8,759 nucleotides of DNA from Bacteroidota bacterium (GTDB lineage Bacteria > Bacteroidota > Bacteroidia > Chitinophagales > Chitinophagaceae): the NCBI GenBank assembly GCA_947454745.1, contig CANGMV010000029.1:1-8759 (forward strand). The letters are read 5' to 3'. The notes beneath the pieces are model-generated. The model had not been told where the DNA came from, did no database searches, and was given only the letters and a program-made list of their open reading frames with translations. Position 1 is the stretch's first letter; every line of letters begins with the position of its first letter. Below are positions 6,867-8,759 of the stretch, in pieces. A program made the translations under genes and the position numbers.

Positions 6867-6879
6867 CAAGTCCTACACT

Positions 6880-7551
6880 ATGAAGCAACTGATAGTTATA
6901 TCATTTTTTATGATTGTGTTTTCGACACAGTCATATAGCAATAAATTCTTGGCGCCTACTAATGGCATTGAGGAAAAAGTGATGCACTTAACCGATAAGC
7001 TTAGTATTAATAATGAAGCAATAAGATTAGCTGTTAAAGGGTATGAGCGACTAAAGAATTTGGGGCGCATCGAAAATCTGCGTTATTTAACCATTGCCGA
7101 TTTTAGCAAACCAAGCAGTGAGGAGCGATTATATGTAATTGATATGTTGTTGGAGAAAATCGTGATACAAACATTAGTAGCTCATGGCCGCAACTCTGGA
7201 ACATTATTTGCAAATACTTTTTCCAATAAAAACGAATCTCATCAAAGTAGTTTGGGTTTTTATGTAACAGGCAATCCCTACAAAGGAAAGCACGGAAATT
7301 CTTTGGAATTAAACGGAGTTGAAGAAGGCATTAATGACCATGCAAAAAATAGAGCCATTGTAATACATGGAGCAGATTATGTAAGTCAAAATTTTATAAA
7401 GCAGCAAGGCTATATTGGAAGAAGCCTAGGATGCCCTGCAGTGCCTAATAATAAAGTAATGGATATTATTGAAGCCATACAGGGCGCCTCGTGTTTGTTT
7501 ATTTATGCTCCAAGCAAAGACTATTTTAAAAAGTCTACACTAAGTAATTAA
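6880..7551 (+). CDS. Murein L,D-transpeptidase catalytic domain family protein (YkuD_2), exported
   Basis: Read from the ATG at 6880, this is a 223-residue protein with an N-terminal signal sequence (about 1-20). A longer frame from a TTG at 6853 would put nine extra residues before the signal peptide and overlap the -7 box, so it is not preferred. The catalytic region matches the YkuD_2 family: SLGFYVTGNPYKGKHG (124-139), NDHAKNRAIVIHGADYVS (152-169, H163) and GRSLGCPAVP (180-189) with the presumed nucleophile C185, then CLFIYAP (205-211) near the C-terminus. The family is related to L,D-transpeptidases acting on peptidoglycan stem peptides, but direct biochemical data on it are sparse. It is not similar to the transpeptidase at 4715-5914 beyond the core fold, so the window holds two distinct types. 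An operator-like repeat precedes it and the TGTTCC array follows it. Confidence 0.9.
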   Translation: MKQLIVISFFMIVFSTQSYSNKFLAPTNGIEEKVMHLTDKLSINNEAIRLAVKGYERLKNLGRIENLRYLTIADFSKPSSEERLYVIDMLLEKIVIQTLVAHGRNSGTLFANTFSNKNESHQSSLGFYVTGNPYKGKHGNSLELNGVEEGINDHAKNRAIVIHGADYVSQNFIKQQGYIGRSLGCPAVPNNKVMDIIEAIQGASCLFIYAPSKDYFKKSTLSN

Positions 7552-7574
7552 TTCCTATTTTAGATATAGCAGCT

Positions 7575-7631
7575 TGTTCCCTTTACGTATTTTGGAACAG
7601 GATATTTGTTCCATTGCCTTATAAGGGAACA
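7575..7631. repeat. Concentric inverted-repeat array of four TGTTCC/GGAACA half-sites
   Basis: The outer arms TGTTCCCTT (7575-7583) and AAGGGAACA (7623-7631) and the inner arms TGGAACA (7593-7599) and TGTTCCA (7607-7613) share the same centre at 7603. Equivalently, the region is two tandem 25-bp units TGTTCC-N13-GGAACA (7575-7599 and 7607-7631; 18 of 25 positions identical) spaced 32 bp apart, about three helical turns. It lies between the YkuD_2 gene and the promoter at 7648-7680, so it best fits an upstream operator for the SnoaL-like gene. An RNA hairpin ending the upstream transcript is an alternative, but no T tract follows. Confidence 0.6.
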
Positions 7632-7647
7632 TATTACAGCGAAGGGA

Positions 7648-7680
7648 TTGTGTATTCGGAGATTTTAACGTATAGATTTG
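7648..7680 (+). promoter_or_regulatory. Bacteroidota-type promoter for the SnoaL-like gene
   Basis: TTG at 7648-7650 and TAGATTTG at 7673-7680 match the -33 TTG and -7 TAnnTTTG elements with a 22-nt gap, within the 17-23 nt range described for the phylum. The ATG at 7707 lies 26 nt after the box, giving a leader of about 20 nt. This is the best promoter in the window. The TGTTCC array ends 16 nt upstream of its -33 element. Confidence 0.65.
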
Positions 7681-7706
7681 CGCTATAATTTAAAAATCAA
7701 AACAAT

Positions 7707-8192
7707 ATGAAAAAACAATTATTTATTGCGCTGGTGGCATTTTTTGCTTTATCAACAACCAACACATTTGCACAAAAGGCGGACTTAGCTAGCAAGAACA
7801 TTAAGTTTTACGGTCATGTTTGGGACGTTGTAATTAATGAGGGTCGTGTAAATATTTTAGATACAGCGTATGCTGAAAATGCTGTTTTACACACAGTGCC
7901 TGAAACAAAGGGCAAGGCAAACTGTAAAGCTTATTATGCTAACTATGTAACTGGTTTTTCCAACAGAAAATTTATTGTTAAAGAGACTTTTGCACAAGGC
8001 AATAAGTTGGTAAAATACTGGCAGTTTAAAGGCAAACACACAGGCGCATTTTTTGGAATTCCAGCAACCAATAAGGACGTAGATGTAATAGGATGTACCA
8101 TTGCCACTATTGTAAATGGAAAAATTACCGAGGAGCAAGACTTTTTTGACAACCTAGAATTCCTACAACAGTTGGGTTTAATGGCTCGTTAA
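7707..8192 (+). CDS. Exported SnoaL-like / ester cyclase family protein (NTF2-like fold)
   Basis: This 161-residue protein has a clear signal peptide (1-22, ending NTFA|Q). The mature part is one SnoaL-like cone-shaped alpha+beta domain: an N-terminal helix with HVWDVVINEGRV (37-48), the AYAENAVLH strand region (54-62), then the typical FKGKHTGAFFGIPATNKDVDV (107-127) and NGKITEEQDFFDNLEFLQQLG (137-157), where the family usually has its conserved acidic residue. SnoaL relatives include polyketide cyclases and many small-molecule-binding proteins without known reaction, so function cannot be set beyond the fold. The export signal implies a periplasmic role. It has its own promoter at 7648-7680 with an operator-like array upstream. 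It is convergent with an AraC-type regulator gene and the two stop codons overlap by 4 bp. Confidence 0.88.
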   Translation: MKKQLFIALVAFFALSTTNTFAQKADLASKNIKFYGHVWDVVINEGRVNILDTAYAENAVLHTVPETKGKANCKAYYANYVTGFSNRKFIVKETFAQGNKLVKYWQFKGKHTGAFFGIPATNKDVDVIGCTIATIVNGKITEEQDFFDNLEFLQQLGLMAR

Positions 8193-8759
8193 TTCTTACC
8201 AGCAATTGATTTAATAAAAGCGGAAGGGGTTACTCCCTTTCGCTCTTTAAATGCATCAATAAATTTAGATCTGGATGCAAAACCGGCATTGGCCGCAATG
8301 GCTTCGATGGTTAAATTTTTAGACGCTCCCGCCTCGATCAATCTACATACATGATCAATTCTTAAATGCCTTCTCCATTCACTGAAGGTAATTTGCAACT
8401 CTTTATTAAAATAATTGGACAATACTCTTTCTGGGATTTTCAAATCAAAAGACATTTGAGAAAGGGAAAATTCTTTTTGAATATAGGGGATGCCTTCCAA
8501 ATATAGCTCAATACTTTTTTCAAAATCTTCAATTGTTGCTGTTTCCTTTATTTTTTTAGGAAGGCTAGATCTAATCTCATCAATGATATTGTCTTTTCCT
8601 TGCTCAACAGTGTAAGACACATTACCATAAAGAATCTTAGGGAATAAGAATAAAAATATATTCTGTAAAAAGAATCCACCACCACAGATTAGGAAATAAT
8701 ACTTCTCTGTAAAAAATTGTGCAGCAGGTATGCCAAAAACACTATAATGAAATCCATAC
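8189..8759 (-). CDS. AraC-family transcriptional regulator with N-terminal membrane segment (partial, 5' end beyond window)
   Basis: On the minus strand the frame is open from the right edge (first full codon 8758-8756) to the TAA at 8191-8189, giving 189 visible residues. The N-terminal visible part (about 20-44) is strongly hydrophobic and ends FLFPKILYG, as in Bacteroidota regulators that join several membrane helices to a cytoplasmic DNA-binding domain. After a linker of about 50 residues comes a two-helix-turn-helix AraC domain: FSLSQMSFDLKIPERVLSNY (97-116), FSEWRRHLRIDHVCRLI (125-141), and the second helix-turn-helix from TIEAIAANAGF (150-160) to the family end motif KGVTPSAFIKS (174-184). 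An internal GTG at 8620 is not the true start, because the frame continues upstream with coding character. It probably senses a signal at the membrane, and its targets are unknown. The convergent SnoaL-like gene is one candidate. Confidence 0.88.
   Translation of the reverse strand, partial: YGFHYSVFGIPAAQFFTEKYYFLICGGGFFLQNIFLFLFPKILYGNVSYTVEQGKDNIIDEIRSSLPKKIKETATIEDFEKSIELYLEGIPYIQKEFSLSQMSFDLKIPERVLSNYFNKELQITFSEWRRHLRIDHVCRLIEAGASKNLTIEAIAANAGFASRSKFIDAFKERKGVTPSAFIKSIAGKN

Noticed and set aside
6853..6879. TTG-initiated N-terminal extension of the YkuD_2 protein
   Set aside because: It would place nine residues before a normal signal peptide and read through the -7 promoter box at 6859-6866. 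The ATG at 6880 is the better start.
7594..7631. GGAAC sequences as ECF sigma-factor -35 elements
   Set aside because: The motifs occur as symmetric inverted pairs without matching -10 elements, which fits a dimeric binding site better.
8618..8620. GTG at 8620 as the start of the AraC-type regulator
   Set aside because: The frame stays open to the window edge, and the upstream codons encode a membrane segment ending in FPKILYG, typical for this regulator type. The gene is therefore partial rather than short.

Overview
The window looks like chromosome from a low-GC member of the Bacteroidota, most likely near the Chitinophagaceae. The grounds are AT-rich codon use, start codons without clear Shine-Dalgarno sequences, perfect or near-perfect Bacteroidota -7 boxes (TAnnTTTG) in front of several genes, signal peptides ending in A|Q, and families typical of the phylum (YkuD_2 L,D-transpeptidase, AraC regulators with a membrane N-terminus). 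The genus is an inference. Coding density is high: nine CDSs lie wholly or largely inside, plus the last codons of one more. The longest gap is 155 nt, and there are no RNA genes, insertion sequences or CRISPR arrays.

Region 1 (1-3676, + strand) is a compact, probably cotranscribed set: the tail of an unidentified gene, a DUF1611/DgcN-family P-loop protein, an enolase-superfamily dipeptide epimerase (AEE/DgcA type) and a 12-TM APC amino-acid permease. The DUF1611-epimerase pair is the signature of D-glutamate or murein-dipeptide catabolism. With the permease it reads as a small uptake and catabolic operon for D-amino-acid-containing compounds. The epimerase keeps all catalytic residues and the DxD dipeptide motif but has Asn where the B. 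subtilis Ala-Glu epimerase has Arg24, so its exact substrate is open.

Region 2 (3677-5914) is a divergent pair sharing a 47-bp intergenic region. On the minus strand is an exported class II cyclic-nucleotide phosphodiesterase (metallo-beta-lactamase fold). On the plus strand is an exported LdtD/YcbB-like L,D-transpeptidase that seems to lack a peptidoglycan-binding insert.

Region 3 (5941-7551, + strand) holds a tandem VOC/PhnB-like protein and a second L,D-transpeptidase from a different family (YkuD_2). With region 1 this gives the window a murein flavour, although the genes are in separate transcription units.

Region 4 (7552-8759) has a striking 57-bp concentric inverted-repeat array (four TGTTCC/GGAACA half-sites) just upstream of a textbook Bacteroidota promoter driving an exported SnoaL-like protein. 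Convergent to it is an AraC-family regulator with an N-terminal membrane part, cut by the window edge. The stop codons of these two genes overlap in a TTAA palindrome.

No clearly new multi-gene system is present. The best leads are the TGTTCC operator array, the substrate question for the DgcN-like/epimerase/permease unit, and the exported cyclic-nucleotide phosphodiesterase.
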